Assembly: GCF_963678635.1 (NCBI RefSeq)
Contig: NC_087068.1
Location: forward strand, 16,683,872-16,743,871
Origin: Symsagittifera roscoffensis
Taxonomy: Eukaryota; Xenacoelomorpha; Acoela; Convolutidae
DNA length: 60,000 nt
Direction of reading: 5' to 3'
Shown: piece after piece, positions 1 to 12,990 of the stretch
Position numbering within the stretch: position 1 is the stretch's first letter
Layout of the letters: every line of letters starts with the position of its first letter
The notes under the pieces: model-generated
Told to the model about the DNA's origin: nothing
Database searches by the model: none
The model's input: the letters and a program-made list of their open reading frames with translations, nothing else
Made by a program: the position numbers and the translations under genes

Positions 1-955
1 ACTTCACAGGAATTTGAAAATTCCCAGGAAAAATTTTTCTAACAGGGATGTGAACTTTTTTTTGGTCTTTTTAAATCAGCCACCCTAAAGGCCTTAACTT
101 TTGCCGAATTATTTAAAAAAATTGGCGAAATTTGTGCGCTGCAATCAATCTCTACTATGAAGTTTCCATAATGATCATATGCGGAAGACACTTGTCATAA
201 GGCGATGATATTCGGAATTTTTTGAAAGATACCCCAAGATCATCTCTGTATTGCCCTCCGCGCAAGCAAAATGATTTTTATTCAATTCTCTACAATTAAA
301 ATTATATGACAAGAAATTTTTAAAAATATATAATTCAAAAAAAAAGTGAGAACATTCGTAGTTGATATGATACATATAGGGTTTAAAAACTAACCTTAGA
401 GACTTAAAAGTTTAAAATAAACAAATAATTTTAAAATAATTTCCAAAATAAAATAATTGAGAAAACTGATAATTAAATTCGAAGTTCAAAATTGGAAATC
501 AGTTACCATTTTTGCTATTTTTTACAATTTTGCTGTTCGAAAGTGGACTTTGCCTTGTTTTTAACAAAAAATGAGCTGAAGATACAAAATCAAACCGCAA
601 AAGATTAAATTGCTTTAAATTTTTCCTGAGAAAAAATTAAAAAACATCGCAACCCATATAAGAGTCTGAACTACGTTCATCGACTCTTAAGCAAAATCCA
701 AAACAGAGGAGAAACTTTTAGTGCTCTTTTTAGTCGCAAAACTCTGCTATGCTCCGACAAATTTTTCCCACAAAAGTTTCGCTCTTAGAAAAACCGCGAA
801 TGCATAAACTTTCTCTGACAATGTCTGTACGGTAGTCCAGAGCATAGATCATACACATTATTTTCTCAGTACCAAATTAATTGTAAAATAGAAAATTTGT
901 TGTGTGTAAAAGCAGATCCTTTAAGCTTTCAGAAACGCAAAAGTCCGAACTCATA

Positions 956-1494
956 ATAAATTAAGTTTTACTTTCATCTGGACAAAGCCTCACAAGTGAC
1001 TTGAATTTAATTTGATTATTTGAGGAAGTTCCACATTTTCTCTATTTTCGGCGAAATATTTTTCTGCTGGAAAAATTGACAAAAATTCCTGACCGTGTTG
1101 TTTTTTGATTCTCTAAAATTAGCCAAATAAAATTGACCACACAAATTTCAGTTTTGGTTTTTTTCTTATGGCGTTGAGTCTGATTGGCTAAGTAGCCAGT
1201 TAAATTCAAGCAGGTCCAGCATTTTCATTAAACTTCAACAAGATTAATTTGTTAGCCGAAATGACCAAAAAAAATAGAAAATTCGTTCTGTTGAAGCTAT
1301 TTTAGTGTACTTGTTCATATGGGCAAAGCCTTTTAAGTGACTTGAATTTAATTAGATTATTTGAGAAAATTTCTCATTTTCTGTATTTTCGGCGAATCCT
1401 ATTATCTACTGGAAAAATTGATAGAAATGCTTGACCGTGTTGCTTTCTGATTCTCTAAAATTATCCAATTAAAATTGATCACGTAAATTTCAGC
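956..1494. repeat. Diverged direct repeat pair (956-1150 and 1306-1494)
   Basis: Two roughly 190-bp segments share the order of several blocks: aaagcct, aagtgacttgaatttaatt, attttcggcgaa, ctggaaaaattga, gaccgtgttg and tctctaaaatta. They differ by many substitutions and small indels. No ORF spans them. They are an old local duplication or two copies of an unrecognised repeat. Confidence 0.7.
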
Positions 1495-2263
1495 TAAAGA
1501 TGTAGAAAAATTAATTTTGGAACATTTAGTGCTTAAGACCCAAATGTCTGTACTATTTTTTCGCTGTTTGAAAAACCTATACAGGATCATGAATTTGAAT
1601 GGCTAGTATTTTCGCCAAATTATTTCGTGAAATGTAGCTGAAAATGTCTGAAAAATGTCATTGACTTTTTCAACTACTTTCGCTTAAATCAGAAATTTTT
1701 TTATTTGATGGCTGGATATTTTTCCATGTTTTATTATGCTCGATGCAATAATATTCCACCAACCGATTTGATATCAGTAATAAAAATTTTAATGTGAAAA
1801 AAGGTCATTTCACCCAGCAGCTTAAAAGTGTTAATGATAAAAAATGTGCTAAAATATGCAATGCTCTTGCCTTACTTGGTGTTGGACAGTAGCGTCCGTG
1901 AATGTTTTCTAACCGAATGAGTAATAAAAAAGCTCTAAAGATATCAAATTTAGTATAATAACAAGACTGCTTCTATATCAGGGCAAAGCCCTGAATATTC
2001 GGACTGCCCCTTAATCCATATCGAAGTTTTTGGGAAGAGATCATTAATGAAAAACTATACGTTTTGGATAATATCAAAGATCAAGTGTGAAAGTTAATAC
2101 GACCGATCCTTTAATTCTTTTTGGATCAATTTGGTTGTGCGGGATAATTGGCCACGTTTAAATAATTCGCGTTACGCTTTCAGAATTGTGGATAAAATCT
2201 ACAAAACGAGCATAAATTAGTCCAGTTTTTGGCCAAATTGGCAATTTTCGGCTCTTTTAACCT

Positions 2264-2442
2264 CCCCCCCCCCGCCTCACACGAGCTTCATTATATTAGT
2301 GTAACGAGTGGATTTACGAGGTTGAATATGAAGACCAAATATGTTTCTCGTGGCCTTATGTAAATTTTTATTACAATCGGACAATGTCATCAACAAATTT
2401 ACATTTAAGAAACTGCAGGGGGGGGGGGGGGGGGGGCGGGGG
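2264..2442. repeat. Homopolymer C and G runs
   Basis: A 10-nt C run lies at 2264-2273 and a G run at 2418-2436, followed by C and five more G. Such tracts are prone to length error in assembly. A proline-rich frame on the minus strand across the G run is a product of the homopolymer. Confidence 0.85.
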
Positions 2443-3143
2443 ATAAGGAAAGAGAGCCCAATTTTCAAACTCCCAAAATTTTGCAAAAGTTGATCGGAGG
2501 TAAAATATGTTTTCAAATTTTAAGGAGTCGATATCTTCATCGCGCATAAAAATTTCTTGTTAAAAACTATTTCGATCGACGAACTGACTGCATCAAAAAA
2601 CCACGCCAACATAGATTATCCGCTTTCTTCGAAAATGGGAACAATAAAGCAGTTTTACAGTTTTAGTCAAACTGCTTTTTTATCATAAACAAGCAGTTTC
2701 AATGTGAAGAATCATTGGTCTGATTTTTTGCTATTGAAACTCAATTTAAGCTAAAGAAGCGGCGCAAAACTTAGCGAAGAGCGACTACTTTTTTTCTACA
2801 ATCAACTCTTTTTTTACAGTTTGACGCCATGAATTATTTTAAAATATGATGTAAGAGCTAGTTCAAACTGAAGGTTAAAAGGCTCTAAAATGTTTACTTT
2901 GTATTTTTGACAAAGAATGCATTGATTTTTTTTATATTTAACAAATATGACTGTATTAGCTCTTCTAGTATATCATTGGTGTGATTTGAAATGGGTCTGA
3001 AGGCTAAAATTAAACAATGAGGTAGTACAAAAATTGATATTGCTCAAAATATCAAAATTCTACAAAAACTTAAAAAAATTGAGTAAAAAATATTTTAAAT
3101 TTGAAATGCCACATTTCGTTTTGATAAAACCTTCTCTTCTAAC

Positions 3144-3849
3144 CCAATCTCATCTGGAAATCTTCCGCCTTTTGGTACTTGGCCTTTAGGGTATCAGGAT
3201 CTACCAGTTGCGGAGGGTTATCTTCTGGTTTCCACGCATCCAAGAAACAAACAGCAGCTGTCATCACCAGATTGTTGTCTATCAAAGCTCCCCCACAAGT
3301 GGTGAGCGGTTTGTTGTTATGATCATACGAGGAACTAGTACCGATTATCACGTGCGGGTTTTGGTTGGCAGTCGTGTAATTAGTTCCGTCTTAAGAAAAC
3401 ATAAATTTATTTGATATATAAGAAATCGTATACTGAAAAAGTTATTTTATATGAAAATTATACTTACGGAAAATCCTTTTAGCTGCTTCAAATATATAAG
3501 TTCTTCTTTGAATCTGTAAAAAAATCACCTTTTCAGACAGGTGCTTAAATTTCCTTTTGAGGGTGCTTTAACTATCCAAACAAATTAAAACTTCTTCAGT
3601 AGTCAGTATTATAAGAAAAAACACGTTTTTTTTTGTTTGGCTTCAAAACGTGTATTATCTGAACAACATTTTTTTTAGATATTGCATATTTTGAATAGCT
3701 GAATAGTTTGAACGAAACTCATTAAAAAAATAAATTACAAGTGAGAATTAGTAGTAATGGTTGCTTACTAGAAGTGGACGTCTTTCTGCTTTGATAAGTA
3801 CAGCCAATAAAACTAAATTCAAGCCTGATACGATAGTCGTGAACTTCAT
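3144..3849 (-). CDS. Secreted trypsin-like (S1) serine protease homologue, 5' exons only
   Basis: Three exons on the minus strand. Exon 1 (3849-3769) begins with ATG and encodes a 27-residue hydrophobic signal-peptide-like N terminus, ending at a GTAAGC donor. Exon 2 (3513-3468) is bounded by TTTTACAG and GTAAGT. Exon 3 (3389-3144) follows a weak CTTAAG acceptor. Joining the phases creates an R-IFHG motif at the place of the R-IVGG activation cleavage site of S1 proteases. It is followed by CGGALI and TAAVC, matching the CGGSLI...TAAHC block of the family. The catalytic His is therefore Val in this sequence. The exon ends near MRLG with a possible GTTAGA donor. Downstream exons with the catalytic Asp and Ser are not visible in the 3.1 kb that remain. 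It is either a non-catalytic serine protease homologue with distant exons or a truncated pseudogene. Confidence 0.6.
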
Positions 3850-6800
3850 AGCTGAGCTTCTTGTATAAATTGACTTTAAATAAGTGTGTTTTTTTCTCTG
3901 ACGATTACAGAAGTCAGTCAAATCGTGGCTCGGAGCAGAATGAAGCGAAAGAACAGCGGGAAGAAATTGCGAGATGAGTCAGTGTTTCTTCAGACCGCAA
4001 ACGGAAAAATCAGAAGTCAAACCGGTTGCTTCCAAAAAAACCAACAGCAACGTCATTTTTTAACATGCAGATGGTTTAATGAAACTTTTTGTGATCAAAA
4101 GATTGAAACCGAGATGAAATGATCGGCTCATTAGGTCGTACGATTGTTAAACTATTTTAGTAGAACCTATACTCCGTTTTTTAAATTTTAATATTTTTTT
4201 AATACTCCTCAATTTATTAGAAAACTGTCCTAAATTTCATTCTGATGTATACATAGCTCAAACCTTTTGAGCAATCGAAAGATTTCCACGTAAATTATCA
4301 TTGATCAAGGTGAATGTGAAACGCTCAAGCTAAAAATTATTTAAAAAAATTGAGCTTTAAAACTATCCTTAGCTTTAAAAGTATCCTCTATAAGTCCAGA
4401 TGATTTGCTGCTTTCTGAGCTTTTCCGTAGAGATCAGAACAAACACAAAAAATTGCAGCGGATGAATTATTGTACGTTCCGACCAAAGATCTTGATGAAA
4501 AAATATGTTCTTATTCAATTTTTTCCACAATTTTTCCCATGCTTATGGCGAATCAATTTAAAAGTTTTTTTTTGCATACAGCCAATAACTATTTCTCATT
4601 TTTACTCAAACCGATTGATAACTGAGGTCCATATATGTATTCATGCTGAAATGAATGCAAATAAATTTCTGACTTACTAGTTTTCACATGTTATTGCTTT
4701 TTGTCAGATCCAAAACAACCACAAAAACTCAGAACTGAAATCTATATCTAATACAGATTTATTTCAGGTCTGAAATAGCTATGAATAACAAAATGATCTG
4801 AAATAAAATCTGCAAAAAAAAACATTCTTGAATTATTCAAGAATTACTTAAAAGTCTTACAACCCTATTCAGATCTGCATTGTGTTCCTTGACGTCCACT
4901 AACTTCCTTATCAGTTGCTTTTACTGAAAACACTAATTGCTTTGATCCCAATTGCATTGAAATACAATTGCGATTTGAAGTCATGCTTTCAAATGTTGAA
5001 ATTTATACAATGCTTGCTTTGGTAAAGCATTACGTTCAGTTGAAATTCTTTCTTACTGATCAATTTTGAAGTCAATTTACTTTGAAACTTTTTTTGTTTA
5101 ACAATGAATGGTACAAAAGCAATCACCACAGCAACTGTAAATAAACAAAAATTGGCGATTACCATTTTAAAAGAGTAAAAGAGGTATGTGCTACATTGAA
5201 ATCATATGATCGAACTGTTACAAACGAGTTTTTGAAATTTTTTTAAAAGCAACTGGATGCAAAGGTGTGTAGAGACTTTCCCTAATCAATGACGAAAATT
5301 CAAAATAACTGAAATCAGGAACCAAAATCCGAGCGAAAACAAACAAACTACCTGACAACAATGAAAGCAAGAGCAACACTCTGTCTAAAAGTAAAAGTGC
5401 CAAAAATATCAATTTTGCTTGAAAAACAATCTAACGAGTTGAAGCAAAACGCAAATTGGTGTTTTAAGTTCACAATGGCAGAAACTACGCTCGCAGTTGT
5501 GTTACCTAATTAATCAAAAACTTTCAATCAAACTTCTAATATGGTTTTTCTTGAAAAAAAATCCCAATTTATTTCCGTGCAAAAACTAATTTTTGGGAAA
5601 TCACTTTGAAGCTGAATATTGCGTTTGTCAATATAAAATGAGAAAAGAAAACATTCAAATATCTTTTTTTAAATAGATTTAGAAGAGCAATTCAAACAAA
5701 TTTTTTACTTTCAAAAAAACTTCAGTGTTCTAGTCGTTTGAAAAATTTAATTTCTCCTGCTAAAGATGTCAAAAATTTTGAACTATTTGCGAGCACAAAT
5801 TAGTTTCAACTTGCTCTTGCTGCGGATCTTGATTTGTTAAATGTTAAATGTGACTGCAATCAAGAAACCTTTTAATAATTTTTGGCTCTCTGCAACATTA
5901 TCTAGTAAACAATTTTCACCAAATCGTAACATCAGTAAAAAATACTTCGATGTTAGGGGACATAACGAAGTTTTTGCTGCATCATCAATGGCAAGCAAAT
6001 CAAAAAGAAGCTCGGCTGCAGGTTCAAAGAAAATTGCAGAAACATTTCCAAAAAAAATACAGAGTAACTCCACAAAAAAAAAGATTTCAGAAAATTTAAA
6101 AATTTGTATAATGAACACCAGTCTGATACTTTTTCCAAGTTATGATAACAATGCTAGGTAGACAGGGAAAATTTGGTGCTCTGACTGATGTTATATTTGT
6201 GAAGTTTATTGTTGAAGAGAAAGCTAACTTTTAATTGAAATTTCTCTTTCACTCTTTTGTTATACGGTATGAGTTCGATAAGTATTTTTTTTTTCATCGA
6301 TTTGAAAAAAATACATGAAATACCATCAACGTACAACTTAATTTTTCAGTAAATCCGTCAAATTCAAATTTTTAACTATTTGTTTGTATTTAGCTGCTGA
6401 TACTGAAATGCAGTTCGTTTTACTCAAAAAAAGACCATATGGAGGCTTACTTTGAAAAAAAATCCCGTTCGCGACAAACAGTTGAAAATTCTCGCATCAA
6501 TTACTAAAAAGTTGTACCCAAAATTGATCCGAATTTTTTTTCAATTGTTTGCAAAACCTACTATCCTAGTCTGCAGACAAAATTGTAGTTAAATTTGATG
6601 GTTTATGCCTTATTAATGAAATTAAATTTCAGGATGCCGAATCCTGAAATTAAATTAACACCAAGAATTCAAGTTACTCTGAAGCGGACAAGTATAAAAG
6701 TTTAACAGGAACAACCTCTCCCGCAAAAGTTCAAGCTAGTTACACTAAGCAATATTGAAACCGATAGCCTACAGAAGTTTTATGTAAACTTGTTGACTAC

Positions 6801-7099
6801 TTTCACCTGTACAAAACTTGAGCCTGAGGATTTTTTATGAACAAATCAGCAAGAAGGAAGGTTGCGAGAGAAAAGACAAGTTCATATGCATGATGATTAA
6901 CTTCCAGCTGAGCTAACACTTTGAGTGAAAATTGATAAAATTGAAGAATTAATTATAATTCAAGTAACCTTCGTATTTCCTGTCCTGCTCTTCTTGCAGA
7001 AAAAAAAATCAAATTTTTTTTTTAAACCAAGTTATTAAATTTCAAATTTTAATTGTTCAATTGAGTGAGGAATGCAAAATATAATTATTCGTTTGATAT
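3850..7099. other. AT-rich gene-free sequence
   Basis: Short frames occur, for example 5841-6161 on the plus strand, but none has a recognisable domain, exon boundaries or plausible composition. No RNA gene was recognised. The right edge at 7100 is where the repeated Polinton-derived cassette begins abruptly with gaagaacaggc. Confidence 0.55.
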
Positions 7100-7208
7100 G
7101 AAGAACAGGCTAAAAATTGATTCGCCGGCAATATAAAGAAGTACACATCACACAGCTACCAGTTGAGTTTTATAAAGTAATTCTGACAATGAACAATTCA
7201 TAAAAGCT

Positions 7209-7790
7209 TGTCTATTTTTGTTAAGGTCGGGCGCCTCAAGATCAGGAAGAACTGACTCGATTTTCCGAAAGTTACTCTCGAAGAAAATTTGTATTTCAAG
7301 GTATTTTATTTTTTTTCTTCGCGCTCAACCCAAGTACTGTTCCTTTTTTGCTAAACACAAGCTTGAAATTGAGTTTTTACAATTGTCCATCTTTAAAATT
7401 GTCAATAATTTACGGGATTGCTTGATTGTAATTGATGATGCCTGTTTAATAATTGTTTCTGCAAAAGAAATCAACTTAGCTACATCAGGCCGACATAAAA
7501 ATATGAATGTTTTTCATGTAAACCATAGATAAATTCAGCAAAATAAACAAACAAGCACAGTAGATTTGAATACATCAAACCAGATAATTTTTATAATGGC
7601 TCGAGACTTACAACAAACTGATTGTTCAAGCAGACAGCTTGAAAATGCTAAATGTTTCCGTCATGCATGCATATAAGATGATAATCAAAACAAAATTGGT
7701 CGTTTGTAGATACACTAAGATTCCACAACTTCAAAATGTCTTCGTTATTCATCAAACATCGTGCCTGTCATCTTTACCACTCTCAAAAGC
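7209..7790 (+). pseudogene. Polinton packaging ATPase remnant, copy A
   Basis: A frame from about 7218 to 7532 contains a degraded P-loop (GASRSGRT, with Arg where the P-loop Lys is expected), a Walker-B-like stretch (CLIVIDDAC) and the family signature ATSGRH. These align in order and spacing with GPSGSGKS, LLIFDDSC and ATAGRH of the ATPase at 52,389-53,282. The homology continues past a TAA near 7530 through a stretch with VDLNTS and then, in other frames, LRYSSN. FtsK/HerA-type ATPases pump DNA into capsids. This copy has several stops and frameshifts and cannot encode a working enzyme. Confidence 0.6.
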
Positions 7791-7923
7791 AGCAATCTTT
7801 TGTTTTGAAAATGAAAGAGAAATAATATGTCTAACGAAGAAACAATTTCATAGACTCGATCGAAAACTCTCAAACCCATAACAAAGCAAATCGAAACAAG
7901 AAAAACGCAGCAAACGAATTTTT

Positions 7924-8780
7924 GCCATCAAAGACAATGATGACGATAAAGACTACAAAAAAGAAAAAAAGTCTAATATCAGTGAAGAAATGAAGATTGA
8001 TTTAAATTATTCGAAAGATCCAGTTGCCTTTGATAGCGTAAAAAATCTAACATGTATTAGGTAATGCAGGCAAGATAGCCTGAAATTTTGTAAAACATAT
8101 CCTTGTTTGAAAATCGTTATCAACAAGATCAACTAGATTTTTCTTTTGGCCACTTATAATTAATTTGTTGCCATTCTCGATCTCGCTACTTACGATTGAA
8201 ACCCTTCAGACCAAGTGTGATAAAAAAAACAGCCGGAGTTTTCAAGAAAATGATAAAAACAAAACAACCTGCAGTGTTTGTTGACAAAGCCAGAGTATTT
8301 AAAGAGCGTTCAAAACTCTGTTCTAAATGACAAAACGTCAATTACAGCACTCACAGTGACAAAAAAGCGCGTGCCGAGCGAACCAATTGATCGCTCATTT
8401 TTTAAAATCGGGCATAGATTTTAATGGAACTATAGTTTGCCGAGAAATTACAAAGCTCTAAATGGACGATCAACTCATTTGGGAGTAGAGTAACAAAATT
8501 AACTCCAAATAAGGTCACAAGAAAGCATGGGTCTGCTTTAGTTTCATTAAAAGCAAACCATTCAAGAAAACTTGAACGAAAAATAAAACTTTATGTTGGC
8601 GAATAAAATAGCGACAATAACCTTTTATTGGCGAAAATTTATTTGCCTTCAAGAAATGTTTTGAAAAAACTTACAGACAATTCTATTGTAGAAAATTCTA
8701 ACCCTACTATAAGTCCTCCTACATACAGTGAATGGCAGAAGAGAGGAATAAGAAAATTTTTATGACGAAGCACTTAGTTG
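7924..8780 (+). pseudogene. Polinton integrase remnant, copy A
   Basis: Broken frames downstream of the ATPase remnant recall a retroviral-type integrase of the Polinton kind. Near 7990-8060 is a lysine-rich stretch followed by a YSKDPVAFDSVKNL-type segment, like the N-terminal region of Polinton integrases. Around 8500-8780 are TPNKV and PPTYSEWQ-type segments, like the integrase C-terminal region. The central DDE core cannot be read in one frame. The position between ATPase and capsid matches the intact-order element to the right. The assignment rests on short motifs and synteny. Confidence 0.45.
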
Positions 8781-9080
8781 GACTGGAAACTAGTCAAAAT
8801 TTAAGCAAAATTGGTAAAAGTGAATTGAATGTGCATTTGATTTAAACTGCATACTGCAAAAAGTTCTTTAGCCTGTTTAGACTTTTTTTAACGAGCAAGG
8901 AGGTTAGACAGTTTTTCTCGGAGAAAATATTTTGTTAACGAACTAGAAGAAGTTTAATCTACAAATAAGGTGTTTTCGAGAATTTTAAGTATAGCCAGTA
9001 AAACCAAGGCTGGCAATCAAAAAACAGTTTTCAAAAAAAAATTATTAGAACAACTGACAATGAGTTAAAATTAAATCTCA

Positions 9081-9310
9081 ATGACAAAATTACTCGATGA
9101 AAGTCCTCAGCATTTCTTAGATGATATGAACAGTTGTATTAGAGCAAATGAAAAAATTTCTTTCCCCAGGTCCTCAAAAATCTTTTTCTTAGTTTCAATG
9201 CAGAACTTGACGAGAATTGTGAATATAACTTTGTATACAAAACAATACCCTCCTTCGACGCATCTTCTAAGGGAAACAAAATGTACTTCTCTCAATTCTC
9301 ATACAACATA
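9081..9310 (+). pseudogene. Coding remnant at the minor-capsid position, copy A
   Basis: An open stretch lies between the integrase and major capsid remnants, where Polintons usually keep the minor capsid and core genes. In copies B and C the same segment reads on as a longer frame with alternating hydrophobic and polar residues, compatible with a beta-rich protein. In copy A a frameshift near 9190 breaks it. I do not recognise a diagnostic motif, and the label comes from position only. Confidence 0.3.
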
Positions 9311-9823
9311 ACCACTGGGACAGGTCTAATTTTGTCTACTAAACATTATCAAAACCAAACCATTAGAGAAGTAAAAACAAGTTATTGATTTAGACGCCTT
9401 AAAAGCGGTGCTGCACGCAGCAATGAAACTATGGACATAAAAAAAAATCCATCGTCTAGACTTCAAAAAGTTATTCACTTTTTCTGTGTAATCAAAATCT
9501 GAAGACAAAGCAGAACAGCCGGTAGTTGAGCCGATGTTTTCCTTAATGATAAAAACATTACTAATTTTTTACTTAATGGAACCAACCATAGCTCTTTGAA
9601 TTGTTTTGAAAAACAAGATTTGTTGATAAATTTTTAAAAATTTTATAGCAAAAGGTTGGCCCAGTCTTTTTACTTTTTGGACCAATACCTGAATTTGAAA
9701 TCATCGGTTAACGCAATCGATTTATTGACAACTAAAAATTCTCTTTGCAAAAACGATGCAAAGTAACTTAGGCAAACGGATCTGATTTTAGCTGCAACAT
9801 TTTAGCTGCAACATTTAATCGCT

Positions 9824-10721
9824 GTGTCTGATTCGACGTTGCTCATGAACAACTCCTTGTATTCTTATTTTTCTAGAGTAAAATCTCTGCGTATGGATTC
9901 AAACTTTCACTTACCAAAAGTACTTTCGCGCGCAAAATTGAACGGGAACAATGATTTGTGGCTCATGGCTCCAAATTTAAATCTCAACCTAGGGCTGGTC
10001 GTGAATCGAGAGAAAATTGCTTTTATGGCCCCGCAGGAGTTGATATTTTTTTACCTGACAAATGTATTGAGTTGCCTTAACCTCAGAATTTCGTATAGAA
10101 CCTTTCGAAAAAACTTACTGATTAAATTTGAGGTTGATGCGAAGCAGTAGTAGTTACAAAATTTTGTACCCAACCTAAATGTTAGAAAAATGACTGTGGC
10201 TGACAATGAACCCTCTGGCTTTGAATCATTTTCACTCAAATGTTTTGCAGAATCTTCCTGTCAAAAAAGTATTAATTTTTTTCGCATTAGCTGGTCAGTG
10301 CAGCTGGGAACACTAAGAAAGGTTATGGTTAACAATTGGTGTGAAATTTTTTTTTTTAAATTGCGTTTCCTGGAACAAAACGAACTAACACTTTTTATAT
10401 AAAAGATTGGGAATGGATGAGAATACTTTCAGAACGAACAATTTGCAATAGCAAGTACATCTGTTTTTACAAAAACTCATTAGCGTCTCTTTTTCAGTAC
10501 ACTATCACCGCCGGCTTTTGTTGCACTGCGAGTATGAAATCTTTTTGGATATCTATCAGCAGCGTTTTGATACGTGCTTATATTTCACTAGCACACAGCT
10601 CACTTTTTCCATCAATGAATTTTTGAATCCAGAACATACTAACAGCTCAATTTCACTCGACTGTCGGTTCTCAGATTTTTCGACAGCAAACAGCAAAATA
10701 TTTGTTTGGGGTATCCGTTAA
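9824..10721 (+). pseudogene. Polinton major capsid protein remnant, copy A
   Basis: Consecutive broken frames (9824-10150, 10190-10402, 10518-10721) lie where the major capsid gene sits in the element at 40-59 kb. The first contains LVVNREKIAFMAP, comparable in position to the segment of Polinton capsids that ends the first jelly roll. The last contains SISLDCRFSDF...KIFVWGI, which resembles the final strand region, where a line of alternating hydrophobics ends in a conserved V-x-V/I-x-G/A. Stops and frameshifts separate the frames. The assignment is inferential but is supported by gene order. Confidence 0.4.
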
Positions 10722-10786
10722 ACCATTTTTTTTGCGTCCGACTGCAAAGTCACAGAGAATGTTCTTCCAATTTCTGCAGTCTGAAA

Positions 10787-10990
10787 ATGGGTGAAAACAG
10801 TTGCAAGATCTCATTCAGATCTGTTAACATCTGGAGTAAAAGTTTCGCGGCCGACAACTTTCCACCTCACATCATAAACAATGTCTCCATGACAGTGAAA
10901 AATGGACTGCGATTGGACAGAAAACTTTTCTTATTCTTTGCAGGTCCTCACGGTCTCCATCTGTTTGATTACCGTAACATTTATCATTGA
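10787..10990 (+). pseudogene. Polinton cysteine protease N-terminal remnant, copy A
   Basis: The frame contains FAADNFPPHI, which resembles the (Y/F)AADxLPxx segment near the N terminus of adenain-type proteases of Polintons. It is the last gene of the cassette, as the protease is in the element at 57.6 kb. The catalytic His, Asp/Glu and Cys region is not recognisable before the cassette ends, so only the start of the gene is retained. Confidence 0.4.
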
Positions 10991-11410
10991 ATAAACGAAA
11001 ATTTCAACCAGGTCGTAGAACTGATTACAGGCGTCCCAAAACAAGGCTCAAACTTGACCTTGTGTGGTTTTTTAGTTTTTATATTGCACGTATGATTTTA
11101 ACCACAGTTCTCAATGGTGACGTTTCCAATTTGGTATAAATAAAATGTCATTTTTTAAAGAGTTGCTTGACTCGCATGCTTTCACAACAAATAATCTTCT
11201 TTTAATTTAGTATAAATTCATTCAAATTTCAATTTGTGAGCTCCTGCTTGCTAGTTCAACTTTTTTCCGATATTTCTTCAGCTGGTTGTGGAAAGAAAGT
11301 TCGAAGAACATGCTAAAAATTGATTCGCCGGCAATATAAAGAAGTACACATCACACAGCTACCAGTTGAGTTTTATAAAGTAATTCTGACAATGAACAAT
11401 TCATAAAAGC

Positions 11411-11992
11411 TTGTCTATTTTGTTAAGGTCGGGCGCCTCAAGATCAGGAAGAACTGACTCGATTTTCCGAAAATTACTCTCGAAGAAAATTTGTATTTCA
11501 AGGTGTTTTATTTTTTTTCTTCGCGCTCAACCCAAGTACTGTTCCTTTTTTGCTAAACACAAGCTTGAAATTGAGTTTTTACAATTGTCCATCTTTAAAA
11601 TTGTCAATAATTTACGGGATTGCTTGGTTGTAATTGATGATGCCTGTTTAATAATTGTTTCTGCAAAAAAAATCAACTTAGCTACATCAGGCCGACATAA
11701 AAATATGAATGTTTTTCATGTAAACCATAGATAAATTCAACAAAATAAATAAACAAGCACAGTAGATTTGAATACATCAAACCAGATAATTTTTATAATG
11801 GCTCGAGACTTACAACAAACTGATTGTTCAAGCAGACAGCTTGAAAATGCTAAATGTTTCCGTCATGCATGCATATAAGATGATAACCAAAACAAAATTG
11901 GTCGTTTGTAGATACACTAAGATTCCACAACTTCAAAATGTCTTCGTTATTCATCAAACATCGTGCCTCTGTCATCTTTACCACTCTCAAAA
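11411..11992 (+). pseudogene. Polinton packaging ATPase remnant, copy B
   Basis: This is the second copy of the ATPase remnant, with the same degraded P-loop and CLVVIDDAC and ATSGRH segments. It shares with copy A the TAA after the NHR segment, so that stop predates the duplication. Two extra nucleotides (cctctgtc against cctgtc in copy A) change the frame near 11968. Confidence 0.6.
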
Positions 11993-12127
11993 GCAGCAAT
12001 CTTTTGTTTTGAAAATGAAAGAGAAATAATATGTCTAATGAAGAAACAATTTCGTAGACTCGATCGAAAACTCTCAAACCCATAACAAAGCAAATCGAAA
12101 CAAGAAAAACGCAGCAAACGAATTTTT

Positions 12128-12990
12128 GCCATCAAAGACAATGATGACGATAAAGACTACAAAAAAGAAAAAAAGTCTAATATCAGTGAAGAAATGAAGA
12201 TTGATTTAAATTATTCGAAAGATCCAGTTGCCTTTGATAGCGTAAAAAATCTAACATGTATTAGGTAATGTAGGCAAAATAGCCTGAAATTTTGTAAAAC
12301 ATATCCTTGTTTAAAAATCGTTATCAACAAGATCAACTAGATTTTTCTTTTGGCCACTTATAATTAATTTGTTGCCATTCTCGATCTCGCTACTTACGAT
12401 TGAAACCCTTTCAGACCAAGTGTGATAAAAAAAAACAGCCGGAGTTTTCAAGAAAATGATAAAAACAAAACAAAATGCAGTGTTTGTTGACAAAGCCAGA
12501 GTATTTAAAGAGCGTTCAAAACTCTGTTCTATATGACAAAACGTCAATTACAGCACTCACAGTGACAAAAAAGCGCGTGCCGAGCGAACCAATTGATCGC
12601 TCATTTTTTAAAATCGGGCATAGATTTTAATGGAACTATAGTTTGCCGAGAAATTACAAAGCTCTAAAAGGACGATCAACTCATTTGGGAGTAGAGTAAC
12701 AAAATTAACTCCAAATAAGGCCACAAGAAAGCATGTGTCTGCTTTAGTTTCATTAATAGCAAACCGTTCAACAAAAATTGAACGAAAAACAAAACTTTAT
12801 GTTGGCGACTAAAATAGCGTCAATAACCTTTTATTGGCGAAAACTGAATCGCCTTCAGGAAATGTTTTGAAAAAATTTACAGACAATACTATTGTAGAAA
12901 ACTCTAACCCTACTATAAGTCCTCCTACATACAGTGAATGGCAGAAGAGAGGAATAGGAAAATTTTTATGACGAAGCACTTAGTTTGACT
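12128..12990 (+). pseudogene. Polinton integrase remnant, copy B
   Basis: Same segment order as copy A, with additional single-base indels. The C-terminal-like PPTYSEWQ segment is kept near 12,927-12,945. No open DDE core is present. Confidence 0.45.

Larger units (their letters stand above)
1..3143. other. AT-rich gene-free sequence
   Basis: No convincing coding exon on either strand. The stretch is AT-rich, with only short stop-bounded frames. It contains a diverged direct repeat and long C and G runs, listed separately. I looked here for the missing downstream exons of the trypsin-like gene that is read leftward from 3849, in particular the catalytic Asp and Ser motifs, and did not find them. 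Confidence 0.6.

Noticed and set aside
5837-6161. Overlapping frames on both strands near 6 kb
   Set aside because: No homology pattern, splice sites or repeat support; composition is that of the surrounding AT-rich DNA.
7639-12141. Short frames on the minus strand inside the cassette copies (for example 12,083-11,850)
   Set aside because: They lie opposite the ATPase remnant and disappear or shift between copies.
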